A stretch of 64,000 bases of DNA from Notamacropus eugenii (Eukaryota > Chordata > Mammalia > Diprotodontia > Macropodidae), in contig NC_092875.1 of assembly GCF_028372415.1 (NCBI RefSeq), positions 352,242,225 to 352,306,224 of the forward strand, given 5' to 3'. The first letter of the stretch is position 1. Every line of letters begins with the position of its first letter. The notes beneath the pieces were generated by a model that ran no database searches, was not told the origin of the DNA, and was given only the letters and a program-made list of their open reading frames with translations. The position numbers and the translations under genes were made by a program. Below, piece by piece: positions 1-11,085 of the stretch.

Positions 1-2284
1 TATTTTTACAGTTATAGCAACTGCCTGCCTCTTTCTTGAATCAAGAACATCCAAACTGTGCATGTGTGTGAGTAGATTGCTATGATAAAGGACTTGTGGA
101 AATGGGAGATTCAATGTGTGGGTCATTAGTTACTGATACTTTTTCAATCACCTTTACTCAACAGTAAAGATATCAATCACTTTTCCAAGTATTTGGTATT
201 CTCCCCTTTTTTTTAACTATGCCCAAGAATTTTTCCCTGAATTCCCCCCAATCACAAATAGACTATATGATGGACCTCCTTGATGTATACTTCGTACTGT
301 ACAGCTGCTTTTCGCATCTTTGTTTCTTTAGAGCTATTTTTCTTCCTCATGTAACGTAATAGGAGCTGTGATGTTAGAGGTAACTTGTGAAAATTCCATT
401 TCATTGATATAATGTTAAAGGGCATATATGATACATATATCAATAATAAAATATGCACTTGAGAGTTGTCTCTATGTAAACCTGTGCAATAGATATGTGG
501 TGTTTTTTCAGTACCTTCTGCCTTCCTTTCTGCATTGTTTCAAGTGAGATAATTTTTTCAATTCCAGAAATCTAGTATAGTTGTATTTACCCTGCCTTCT
601 TCAATACCAAACCCTGTTTCCAAGAATGAAATGAATAAATTAATTCACTCAGGCACATATTGCAGATAATGTAAATTTAAAACTATATAAAAGCAAAAAA
701 ATTTCATTTAACCAGTAGATAGTGTCTCAAGTTAAAGGACTGAATCCTTAAATTTGGAATTTCAAGCATCAAAAAGTTAATGAGAGAAAGTTTGTTTCCT
801 TCTTTCTTTTGGATAGGAGTAATTCCCCTTTATGCTTTCCTCCTCTGTCCACGCATGAGACCAGACCTGCATTCAGATGAATTCCATAAGTTAAAGATCT
901 TTTCCACAGAGTGGTTATAATTAATATCTTCATGTTAGAAGTGTTCTCTGAGTTACTCAGCTAATTGGTTTTGAAAATCTCTGTCAGGTCCACAGGTGCT
1001 TTGGTTTAGTTTTCAAGGGTCCCTAAGGGACAGTCAAGGTCAAAGCAAGGAAAGGCTATTTACTTGAAGGTGTTAATGTGATAAGCCTGAGAGTAAACAA
1101 AGTCTATTAGGTGTAGATTGTATCTGCCAGGTCATTGCCAACAGTCTAACTAAGGATGCTTGAAATATATGGAGATCCTGAGAAAGCATATGATGAACTC
1201 TGCACTGCTGTTTTACCACAATTTACTCACTCACTGGCTTAGACCTCACTCACAGTGGCCTTCATTTTCCCTTCTTTATGTGCTATATAGCCCTATCACC
1301 TCAGCTGCTTTGCCCGTACCATCAGTACCAAGAGGAGGACTAACCCCTCCTGCCTTCGAATGATCCTTCCAAACTCTACCTTGTATCATAGTCAATGATG
1401 TACTTGTTCTTTCCCTCATTAAGAAATAAGCACCTCAATGTTTGTGGAATTGCACCCAATTCCCATGCCAGGAAGTTAAGCATTTTGATTGTGTAAGTTA
1501 AGGACATATAAATGAGTAAAAGGTTAGATACTATTAGAGGAGCAAGTAGAGAAAGAGAACAGCTGTAGCCTGTAGCCTTGAGGACCATAGTCACCATTTC
1601 CATCATTGGTAGGGTTGTGTACAGTTAACAGGGATTGCTGGGTAGAGATGTTCTAGGAGCACAAGCAGTCTCCCTCTTTCTTGGATCATTTATGTGGGTC
1701 TACAGCTATGTTGTTGTTCTGCTGAAGTCCATAAGCAGATTCCACCACTTGGCACCTGGGGAAATGACCTGTATCCCTGTTTCAGCTTAGATACCAGCAT
1801 CTGACTGTCATTATTGGGTGTACTTCCCCATCCCTGCAAAGTATTGTCTATCTGGAGGTGCTGGAATGAAATCAAGTGTGTGGAAGCTGAAGAGACTCAC
1901 AGGTCAAATCTTTCAGTCAAGTGCATAGCATACAGCCCCAAAAGGAATCAGAATCTCTCAAACCACAACCTCTTTCTACTCACCCCCCAATATTAGAGGA
2001 AGTCATGGTTAGGTGTGTAGTTTGGATATCTGTAAATCCCCTGTGCACCAGTCTGGGCTCAAAGATTTCTAATGACAACAAACCAAGGAATGTCTTAATA
2101 ATACTCTACTTTCAGATAGTTCTAATTATTGGAAAATTTTTACTTACATGTAATAGAAACCTACTACTTGGTTCAAACATTTATGTGTTCCTCCTACTTC
2201 TTCCCAATGAGACCAAGAAGAATAGTTCTAATATTTGTTCCACATGACAATACTACAAATACCTGAAGATACTTCTGCCACAAA
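1..2284. other. Unassigned intergenic sequence
   Basis: AT-rich, CpG-poor DNA. The open frames here are short (under about 110 codons), overlap one another on both strands and show no family motif, so I call no gene. No repeat family was recognised with confidence. Confidence 0.5.
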
Positions 2285-2395
2285 ATCATAGAATGTATCC
2301 ATACACAAACATGGATGCATGTATATACACACATATGTTTGTAAGTATACATATACATGTCTATACATAGGCATGCATATATACATAAACACACA
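2285..2395. repeat. ATACA/TGTATA-rich low-complexity tract
   Basis: Degenerate alternating purine-pyrimidine sequence built from acaca, tatac and catgc units. It produces artefactual open frames on both strands. Confidence 0.7.
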
Positions 2396-2504
2396 TTCAC
2401 TCTTCAGCATCCCCCTTAAGTCATCTCTTCTGCAGCCTAAAAAGGACCAGTTATTTCAAGTGGCAGTTATATGTTTTATGGGATGGAATCAATTCACTTT
2501 GTCC

Positions 2505-2925
2505 TTATTAGGTTCCTTTGAACCTGCTCCAGCTTGCCAATGCCTCCCTAAAATGTGGCACCCAAAATGAACAATATTCCAGGTGCAGTATGACCAGGGC
2601 AGAATAAAATAATACTATCCTCTCCATTGTGCAACCCAAGATTGAACTCTCAATAAAGCTTAAGATCATGTTAGCTTTTTTGGCTGCCATAGTACGCTGG
2701 TGACTACGGTTACTATCTGCTAAAAATCTCCAGATCTTTTTTCACACAAACTGGTGTCTGGTCACTTTTTCCCAATTTTACATGGGTGAAGTTGATTTTT
2801 AAATTGTGTAGAATTTTGTATTTATTTGTCTTATTTAATTTTATTAGGTTGGAGTCATAAATCTTCCCTATAAAGATCTCTTATAACCCTTCCTAGCTTC
2901 ATGTCACCTGCACATTTCAGTAGGT
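2505..2925 (-). mobile_element. CR1/L3-like LINE fragment (end of reverse transcriptase)
   Basis: Read on the - strand, 2690-2508 gives a peptide with FYSALVILHLEYCSFWVPHF. This is a decayed form of the CR1/L3 reverse-transcriptase block LYSALVRPHLEYCVQFWAP. Further upstream on that strand, near 2895-2925, a degraded relic of the catalytic FADDTKLG block reads roughly AGDMKLG. Stops and frame breaks show it is dead. Old vertebrate CR1 elements end without a long poly(A), and none is seen. The subfamily is uncertain. Confidence 0.75.
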
Positions 2926-2929
2926 CAGC

Positions 2930-3260
2930 CAATCAACATTTATTAAGAACTAACTATGTTCCAGGCACTGTGTTAAGCATTGGGGATACAAATTAAGGCA
3001 AAACCCCTCTCTCAGGGAAAGAAGAGGTTTCTCTCAGAGTCTAGTACAGCAGACAACATGCAAATAACTTTGTACAAACAAGCTATCTGCAGGATAAAGT
3101 GGAAAAAGCAGAGGGAAGGGACAAAAAATAAGGAAGACTGGAAAAGGCTTCCTATAGAAGATGGAATTTTAATTGACATTTGAAAGAAGGCAGGGAAGCC
3201 AACAAGTTGAGATGAGGAGGGAGAGATTCCAGGAATGGAAGAGAGACAGAAAAAATTCCT
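2930..3260 (-). mobile_element. L2 LINE 3' fragment
   Basis: The + strand begins with the reverse of the usual L2 3' terminus (cattaa-type start, then tatgttccaggcactgtgtt and ggggatac). It continues into the L2 3' untranslated part (acatttgaaagaagg...agattccaggaatgg). The element therefore lies on the - strand. It abuts the CR1 fragment at 2505-2925. Confidence 0.75.
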
Positions 3261-4189
3261 AGAGTCAGGAGATGTAGTGACTTGGCAAACATGCTGTGTA
3301 TACCTTGATGTACAAGCCATTGATTAAAATGTAAAACATCACAGGAAGATCTCTGACACTGTGGAGCTCCTGCATAGTTCACATAACCCTGTTGATGTAT
3401 GCAATCAATTCTCAGTTCATTCAATGATACTTATTCATTCCACATCTCTACTATGTCCACAATTACAACAGAACACATTGCAAAAACCTAATTTAATATA
3501 CAGATAGGATTTCCTAATCTATCATTCTATTAATTCTGTAAAAGGAAAACATGATAAGTTGAGGGAACTTAGAAACTTTCTCTTCAGGTATAAAATTTGA
3601 CTGTGCTATTTTAACACATTCCTTACTATTGCTAGTGATGTGAAGTATCGTTAGGACAACCTGGAACCCAGAACTTAGTCAGCCTTCCCACCTAACCTCA
3701 TTGGATATACTTTCAAGTAATTGAATCCCTGAGAATTAAGGCTGAAGACCCCAAATTTAACTCACACACAAATCATCATCTGAAATTCCTCCTCCCTCCC
3801 ATGTACAGATTCATTCCTTTTAATCATACTCGTGCCTTGGGACTCCAAAGCTCTGAGCCTCTCCCCTACACAGGTGTACTGACTTGATGAATCAGTGAAT
3901 TCATTCACTCTCTCCCCGACCAACTCAGTCACTCTGAGGACCAACTTTAGCTTTCTGCCAATGCTCCACTCTTCACTACACTGCTAGTGACTTCACTACT
4001 ACGTGACATACAGTAGGTGCTTAATAACTTCTTATTGACTGCTTGCTCTAGGGGCTAGTTTTACACACCATATGTACGAGAATACATCCAGATTTTTTCC
4101 TAAAAACATTAGACATAATTGTCAGCCTTCTGTACACAACCATGCCTGCTGAGAACTTTAGGATCTAACACCTTTCATCCAGCATCCAA
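3261..4189. other. Unassigned; short LINE/SINE 3' end near 3990-4045
   Basis: Most of this stretch is unrecognised. Around 3990-4045 the phrase catacagtaggtgcttaata matches the 3' end shared by L2 and MIR on the + strand. No coding feature is supported. Confidence 0.4.
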
Positions 4190-5107
4190 CTATATCTTAG
4201 TTTGCTTGCAGATGAGGTCTTAGGGCTATACTTTCAAACATAGCTTTACTTGAGCAGTGGGGGTGTAGGGTGTGTTCAGGGAGAACCAGTACCTTTTGTG
4301 TGATGGCTGCCGAGCCCTTTTTGCGGCTCTTTCCACCTTTGGTGTCTGCCTGTTCCACCCAACTCTCACCTATGTCTCCAAGAAGCTGCAGCATGTACAG
4401 TGGCCACATCACGGTAAACTGTTTCAGCAGATGGGCCAAATCAGGTTGAGGGTAATCAAGGGGTTTCAAACCCATTGATGAGTTAGAGGGGTGTCTACCC
4501 CAAGTCTTCCTCTGGTGGAATGGGTGGATGAGAACAATTTGTTCCAACAGCCGTGAAGGCAGATGAAGTGCAGTGCTTAGAGCTTGGTTAGACACCAAAG
4601 ATGCTAAGGTCATCTACTGCAGCCTGAGCCATCACCAGCTGTCTTGACGCTGTCCTGCCACTGGACTATGACTCTGGAGGAGAGAGTGAGGTTGATGACT
4701 TCGTGCAACTCCGCCTCACTTAAATCCAATTTAAGCACATATCAAAAGACCCTTACCATTTTACATTGTGCCTCAAGGTCCTATGGCCACACTCAAGTGA
4801 TGAAACAGCAGATAAGGTGCGGATACCCTGGGAACTGTAGTCACAATCCTGCACCTGGTGGCCCAGGTGATGGAGTCATTTCTCACTGGAAGCAGCAGTG
4901 GGACTCAGCAGCCTCCTGGATGTCTGAGCAGCCTTTTAAGTATTGCACTGCTCACCTCCTGGTGTGAGGAAGGAGATTAGAAAAGGTACCCATAAGCAGG
5001 GTTGCCTGCTTATGCAACCTTGGGCTGATTATTGCAGCAGGCAGGAAATCTCACTCTGCAGTCCAAACACAAAAAAATGTACAAAACGTACAAAAACATC
5101 TGCAAAG
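4190..5107 (+). mobile_element. Probable 5' region of a non-LTR retrotransposon, or adjoining repeat
   Basis: This stretch leads directly into the endonuclease start of the LINE pseudogene at 5108, so it may be that element's 5' untranslated region. Part of it (about 4640-4740, ctggaggagagagtgaggtt then gcctcacttaaatccaattt) resembles a repeat I associate with marsupial retroposon tails, so a separate insertion is also possible. The 138-codon frame on the - strand (4613-4197) has no recognisable motif and is treated as chance. Confidence 0.4.
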
Positions 5108-7545
5108 ATGATTCCACTTACCATCGGCACATGGAACATGCGCACACTAATGGACGACACAAAATCCAGTAGACCTGAAAGACAAACTGCTCTTGTTGCA
5201 AGAGAACTCAACAGGTATCACATCAAAATAGCAGCCCTGAGTGAAACAATGCTGGCGGATGAAAGCCAGCTTACTGAAATTGGAGCTGGATACACATTCT
5301 TCTGGAGTGGTCACAGTAAAGGGAGCGCCATGAAGCTGGCATGGGTTTTGCAATCAAAACTAATCTAGTCAGCAAGTTGGTATGCCTGCCAAAAGGAGTG
5401 AATGACAGGCTCATGACAGTGTGATTGTCACTCACAGGAAAATGCCATGCCACCATCATCAATGCCTATACTCTGACCATGATGAACCCTGATGAGGTCA
5501 AAGAAAAATTTTATGAAGACCTAGAGACCTTTACCATCATGTGCCAAAAGAGGACAAGCTTATAAATTAGAGTTCTTCTCTGAGTGTAAACAGTTTGTTG
5601 CTAACTTGGAGGGAAAGTTGAGCCAATACACAGTTGGTAATTATGGAGCAGAAAAGGAATGGGAGCTTTTAGAGATTTGGTGTACAGCACTGTATTTGCT
5701 CATCTGGGTCAGAACACTCGCAAACACCAAGACCAGTTTGATGAAAATGATGGGAAAATTCAGACGCTGCTAAATGAAAAACGAGAACTCCACAGGATTT
5801 ATCAGCAGGATGGTTCATCCACCTCTAAGAAGGCAGCATTTAATTCCATCAAAAGCAAAGTACAAGCAAAGTTTAGAGAGATGCAGGATTCCTGGCTCAG
5901 TAAGAAGGCAGATGAAATTCAGTTTTATGTTGATAGTAACAATCCAAAGCGCTTTTATGATTCCCTGAAAGCTATTTATGGGCCAAAAACCAAACAACTA
6001 CTCAGTGCTGATGGAGCCACATTGATTAGTGATAAGGACATGATCCTAGAGAGATGGGTTGAACATTTCCATAGTGTTCTCAACAGACCACCATCAATCA
6101 ATGCTGAGGCCCCTGATCGTTTACCTCAGGTTGAAGTCAATCCTTCCTTAACTGAACTTCCAACTGAAGAAGAGGTTTTGAGGGCCATTAGGCTCCTTTC
6201 ATATGGCAAAACACACATGGTATGCTGATTCTATTCCACCTGAGATTTACAAGATCTCATACAAAAGCTGACTGAAATTTTCCAGGTTATATGGCAGGAA
6301 AAGATTATCCCCCAGGAGTTCAAGGATGCCTTCACTGTCCATCTCTATAAAAGTAAAGGGAATATATTGTCCAGCGACAATCATAGCGGGGTCTATCTCT
6401 TAGTCATTCCTGGCAAAATTCTTGCTAGAGTCCTCCTTAATAGACTGATCCTTCTTCACCTGGAAGATGGTCATCTACCTGAGGGCCAGTGTGACTTCAG
6501 AAAAGGCTGAAGAACAGTTGATATAGTGTTTGCTGCCTGACAGCTCCAGGACAAATGCCAGGAACAAAATAGAGGTCTATACACAATGTTTGTAGATCTG
6601 ACCAAGGCCTTTGACACTGTTAGTCGTGAGGACTTATGAAAAATTATGTCAAAATTTGGTTGCCCAGAGAAGTTCATCAGTATTGTACATCAGTTTCGTG
6701 ATAGCATGTTTGCCCAGGTTCTGGATGTTGGACAATGCTCTCATGCCTTCCCAGTCACCAATGGAGTGAAACAGGGCTGTGTACTAGCTCCCATGCTTTT
6801 TAGCATGATGTTTTCAGTCATATTGTCAAATGATTTCAATGAAGATGAACATGGCATCAAGGTCAACTACCGTACTGGTGGTAAGTTCTTCAATTTGGAA
6901 AGGCTACAAGCCAAGGTCAAAGTGGAGGGAGTATTGGTGCATGATTTTCTGTTTGCAGGTAATTGTGCACTCAATGCAGCCTCTGAAGCTGAGATGCAAC
7001 AAACTATGGATCAATTCTCTGCTGCCTATGTTAATTATGGACTAATAATTAACACCAAGAAAACATAGGTACTCCATCAGCCACCACCACACCATCTAAA
7101 CGTGGAACTATGGGTTATAACAAATAGAGAAGTTCTGAATGCTGTGGATAAGTTCACTTACCTTGGTAGTGTACTTTCCAGGGATATACACATTGACAAT
7201 GAGGTTGATGCATGCATTGCCAGAGCTAGCTCAGTGTTTGGGAGGTTCCAAAGAAAAGTTTGGGAGAGAAGAGGTATTAGACTGACTACCAAACTGAAGG
7301 TCTACAGAGTCATTGTGTTGACCTCATTGTTGTATGCCTGTGAAACATGGACAGTCTACCAGCCCCATGCCAGGAACCATGTTGTACTCTATGAGCAAAG
7401 CAGAATTGAGACAGCACAAAGTAAATGTAGCAAATTTGGAGTATTCACCCGAAATATTCACACAGACTATCTGTGCCCAACCTGTGGTAGAGCATTCTGA
7501 GCTCATATTGGTCTGATCAGACACAGTCAGACACACTGAAACTTC
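5108..7545 (+). pseudogene. Decayed APE-type LINE polyprotein (endonuclease, RT, C-terminal finger)
   Basis: The frame opens with the apurinic-endonuclease start TIGTWNMRTL, then RPERQTALVAREL and IAALSETMLADESQL (5108-5365). After a stop and an apparent internal deletion near 5540-5575, it resumes at 5659-6228 (KHQDQFDEND, QLLSADGATLISDKDMILERW). The RT core follows at 6646-7068 with TNGVKQGCVLAPMLF. The catalytic FADD box reads FAGN (6952-6963), so the polymerase site is lost. The RT thumb region follows at 7102-7380 (FTYLGSVLSRDIHIDNEVDA, LLYACETWTVY). Another deletion removes the segment after the thumb. At the end, CPTCGRAF, a stop, then IGLIRHSQTH form a broken C2H2-like finger (about 7470-7540). 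At least three stops or frameshifts are present. The clade is uncertain: RTE-like or Ingi/Vingi-like. Confidence 0.85.
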
Positions 7546-7600
7546 ACTTTATCGTGGTAATGCCATTTTGGCCCTCTTTGAGAATGATGACAACAATCAA
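7546..7600 (+). mobile_element. 3' tail of the same LINE
   Basis: Just after the finger relic the sequence reads ctttgagaatgatgacaaca, an (ACA)-rich ending rather than poly(A). Similar tails occur on several marsupial retroposons. This marks the likely 3' end of the element. Confidence 0.6.
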
Positions 7601-8259
7601 CCACCAGCTTGAGATATGAAGCCAAAGGATGCATTGGACCTTCTTAGATATTTCTCAGGGTTGGAGGAAGGGAGAAGGTGATTAATGCTTTGACTGAGGG
7701 TCAGAACACAACCCAGATTTTGTTTGTTTATTAGCACAGTAAATGAGCCAAGGAAGCTGAATGTCGTCATAAGCCCCCACCCCAGTTAGTCCACTCCAGC
7801 AAAGTATGACAGTCTGGATGCCACTAACAGATAAAAGTAGGTAAAGTCAAAACTTCTGGACCAATATTTCTAAAGTTGGCCTATTTAGCTGCTTCTATAG
7901 AGGTGGATCTCTTACCAGAAGTAAGAGTAAGTAAGTCCTCTGGCAAATCCAGTTGTCTTCAATTGGGAGTGGCTTTCCCTATTTGGGGTATGATTAGTCA
8001 GAAAGTAAAGAAGCCTGGAAAGCACAGGTTTTGAGACTTGTCAACTACTGCTGCAGTCAGTGATTTTGCCCAGTGAAGCGAAATGTGACCAATTAGGAGG
8101 TCAGGATTTTAAAAGTGAAACTTCTGCAGAAGAGCCATCCTCATAGGGTAGTGGGGTGGAGGTGGGGTTAGATATAATATAATGATCTACCCCACTCTAC
8201 CATAAAATGAGGAGGAGGGATGGTATAGTGTGGGAATGACCAAAATGTCATGTCCACTG
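7601..8259. other. Unassigned intergenic sequence
   Basis: No gene, RNA or repeat family recognised. Base composition is ordinary for the window. Confidence 0.4.
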
Positions 8260-8312
8260 CTCTTAGGTGGCACAGTGGATAGAGTCAGAGCAGAATTCAA
8301 ATCCTTTGAAGT
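8260..8312 (+). mobile_element. SINE 5' end fragment
   Basis: The phrase ggtggcacagtggatagagt, followed by a short attcaaat block, matches the tRNA-derived head of marsupial SINEs. The rest of the element is missing or unrecognisable. Confidence 0.5.
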
Positions 8313-8865
8313 AGGATTTTGATAAGTATAATGTCAGAAAGTACTCTATAGTCAATTTGAAGGCCCCCCAAATGTCACACCCGTAATGGGTTACAGAAAA
8401 GGTCTAGAAACTACTCTGTCTCTCTATTTGGCTCACTCTTCCAAACTGCTTTCACACTAGCAAACCTAAGTTTTCAGAAATAGTCCATCACTTCTGATTA
8501 CATTAAAACTCTCTCACAGTTCTTGAAATAGTCCTGTTGCGGTGAAATATACTTCTCCTAATCACCACTCTAGCTACTGAGCTCTCATTCAAAGTGTTTT
8601 CCATCTATACAACCAACTTATTCACAATGTCACTTTTAAACATAACCACTTTACCTTTTTTTCATTTTTAAAATTAAATTTTAATGACCAATTAAATGTT
8701 AAATTCACTTGTATTACTTTGGAATTTGTTTTGAATCTGAAAGCATTCTGACTTTGTAACCTTTGAAGTTCAACAGTGCCTCTATGATTTGAGGCACAGG
8801 ATAAAACAATCCTAGATGATTGTCTGTTTCTGGACTTAGGAAGAAAAAATATAAATATGCTAATC

Positions 8866-8925
8866 AAGCATTTATTAAGGGCTCCTTGTACGCCAGTCAC
8901 TAGGCTAGGCACTTTCAATACTAGT
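8866..8925 (-). mobile_element. Short L2 3' end
   Basis: Reads catttattaagggctccttg then cactaggctaggcactttc on the + strand, the reverse of the L2 terminus. It ends near the start of the HAL1-like element. Confidence 0.5.
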
Positions 8926-8956
8926 GTAGCAGAGGTACTTTCATTTTGAAAATTTT

Positions 8957-9999
8957 CTTTTTTTTTTTTCTTATTACTTTCTTTTTTATTTATTTATTTA
9001 TTTTTTATTTAACTTTTAACATTCATTTTCAAAAAATTTTGGGTTCCAAATTTTCTCCCCTTTTGTCCCCTCCCCCCACCCCAAAACACTGAGCATTCTA
9101 ATTGCCCCTATGACCAATCTGCCCTCTCTTCTATCATCCCTCTCTGCCCTTGTCTCCATCTTCTCTTTTGTCCTGTAGGGCCAGATAGCTTTCTATACCC
9201 CTTTACCTGTATTTCTTGTTTCCTAGTGGCAAGAACAGTACTCCACAGTTGTTCCTAAAACTTTGAGTTCCAACTTCTCTTCCTCCCTCCCTCCCTGCTC
9301 CTTCCCTTTGGAAGGCAGGCAATTCAATATAGGCCATATCTGTGTAGTTTTGCAAATGACTTCGATAATAGTCATGTTGTGTAAGACTAGCTATATTTCC
9401 CTCCCTCCTATCCTGCCCCTCATTGCTTCTATTCTCTCTTTTGATCCTGTCCCTCCCCATGAGTGTTGACCTCAAATTGCTCCCTCCTCCCCATGCCCTC
9501 CCTTCCATCATCCCCCCCCCCGGCTTATCCCCTTCTCCCCCACTTTCCTGTATTGTAAGATAGGTTTTCATACCAAAATGAGTGTGCATTTTATTCCTTC
9601 CTTTAGTCAAATGTGATAAGAGTAAACTTCATGTTTTTCTCTCACCTCCCCTCTTTATCCTTCCACTAATAAGTCTTTTGCTTGCCTCTTTTATGAGAGA
9701 TAATTTGCCCCATTCCATTTCTCCCTTTCTCTTCCCAATATATTTCTCTCTCACTGCTTGATTTCATTTTTTTAAGATATGATCCTATCCTCTTCAATTC
9801 CCTCTGTACACTCTGTCTCTATGTGTGTGTGTGTGTATGTGTGTGCGTGTGTGTGTGTGTGTGTAATCCCACCCAGTACCCAGATACTGAAAAGGTTTAA
9901 GAGTTACAAATATTGTCTTTCCATGTAGGAATGTAAACAGTTCAACTTTAGTAAGTCCCTTACGACTTCTCTTTGCTGTTTACCTTTTTATGCTTCTCT
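8957..9999 (-). other. 3' untranslated region and poly(A) tail of the HAL1-like element
   Basis: The + strand shows T-rich sequence (8957-9010), then pyrimidine-rich sequence with cttttaacattcattttc, ccctcccccc runs and repeated tcctccc blocks, continuing to the ORF1 stop at 10000-10002. The long C/T bias on + (G/A on the element's strand) is typical of L1-family 3' regions. A (TG)n stretch lies inside it at 9821-9864. Confidence 0.7.
9821..9864. repeat. (TG)n microsatellite
   Basis: About 22 TG units, interrupted by single TA and CG variants, inside the HAL1-like 3' untranslated region. Confidence 0.9.
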
Positions 10000-11085
10000 T
10001 CATTCTTGTGTTTGAAAGTCAAATTTTCTTTTCAGCTCTGGTCTTTTCATCAAGAATGCTTGAAAGTCCTCAATTTCATTGAAAGACCAATTTTTCCCCT
10101 GAAGTATTATACTCAGTTTTGCTGGGTAGGTGATTCTTGGTTTTAGTCCTAGTTCCTTTGACTTCTGGAATATCCTATTCCATGCCCTTCGATCCCTTAA
10201 TGTAGAAGCTGCTAGATCTTGTGTTATCCTGATTGCATTTCCACAATACTTGAATTGTTTCTTTCTAGCTGCTTGAAATATTTTCTCCTTGACCTGGGAA
10301 CTCTGGAATTTGGCCACAATGTTCCTAGGAGTTTCTCTTTTTGGATCTCTTTCAGGCGGTGTTCTGTGGATTCCTTGAATATTTATTTTGCCCTCTGGTT
10401 GTAAAATCTCAGGGCAGTTTTCCTTGATAATTTCATGAAAGGTGATGTCTAGGCTCTTTTTTTGATCATGGCTTTCAGGTAGGCCCATAATTTTTAAATT
10501 GTCTCTCCTGGATCTATTCTCCAGGTCAGTTGTTTTTCCGATGAGATATTTCACATTATCTTCCATTTTTTCATTCTTTTGGTTTTGTTCTGTGATTTTT
10601 TGGTTTCTCATAAAGTCATTAGCCTTCATCTGTTCCATTCTAATTTTGAAAGAACTATTTTCTTCAGTGAGCTTTTGAACCTCCTTTTCCATTTGGCTAA
10701 TTCTGCTTTTGAAAGCATTCTTCTCCTCATTGGCTTTTTGCACCTCTTTTGTCAGTTGAGTTAGCCTATTTTTCAAGGTGTTATTTTCTTCAGCATATTT
10801 TTGGGTCTCCTTTAGCAACATGTGAACCTGCTTTTCATGCTTTTCTTTCATCTCTCTCATTTCTCTTCCCAGTTTTTCCTCCACCTCTCTAACTTGATTT
10901 TCAAAATCCTTTTTGAGCTCTTCCACGGCCTGAGCCCATTGGATGGGCTGGGATACAGAAGCCTTGACTTCTGTGTCTTTCCCTGATGGTAAGCATTGTT
11001 CTTCATCAGAAAGGAAGGGAGGAAATGCCTGTTCACCAAGAAAGTAACCTTCTATAGTCTTATTTTTTTTCCCTTTTCTGGGCAT
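10000..11085 (-). CDS. L1-family ORF1 protein, intact, 361 aa
   Basis: This encodes the nucleic-acid-binding chaperone of an L1-lineage retrotransposon, which coats element RNA and trimerises through a coiled coil. Residues 1-50 are basic, then low-complexity. Residues 50-185 are heptad-rich, with repeated KEVQK, TEEN and KEKHE segments, as in the ORF1p coiled coil. Residues 190-290 form the RRM-like domain, with RSRRDNLKIMGLPE at about 191-204 and RNIVAKFQSSQVKEKIFQAARKK around 254-276 in two runs. Residues 285-345 form the C-terminal domain (IRITQDLAASTLRDRRAW, ITYPAKLSI). There is no internal stop or frameshift. Length is close to the roughly 340 aa of human L1 ORF1p. The start is the first Met after an A-rich leader. 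Nothing shows that it is expressed. Confidence 0.92.
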   Translation of the reverse strand: MPRKGKKNKTIEGYFLGEQAFPPFLSDEEQCLPSGKDTEVKASVSQPIQWAQAVEELKKDFENQVREVEEKLGREMREMKEKHEKQVHMLLKETQKYAEENNTLKNRLTQLTKEVQKANEEKNAFKSRISQMEKEVQKLTEENSSFKIRMEQMKANDFMRNQKITEQNQKNEKMEDNVKYLIGKTTDLENRSRRDNLKIMGLPESHDQKKSLDITFHEIIKENCPEILQPEGKINIQGIHRTPPERDPKRETPRNIVAKFQSSQVKEKIFQAARKKQFKYCGNAIRITQDLAASTLRDRRAWNRIFQKSKELGLKPRITYPAKLSIILQGKNWSFNEIEDFQAFLMKRPELKRKFDFQTQE

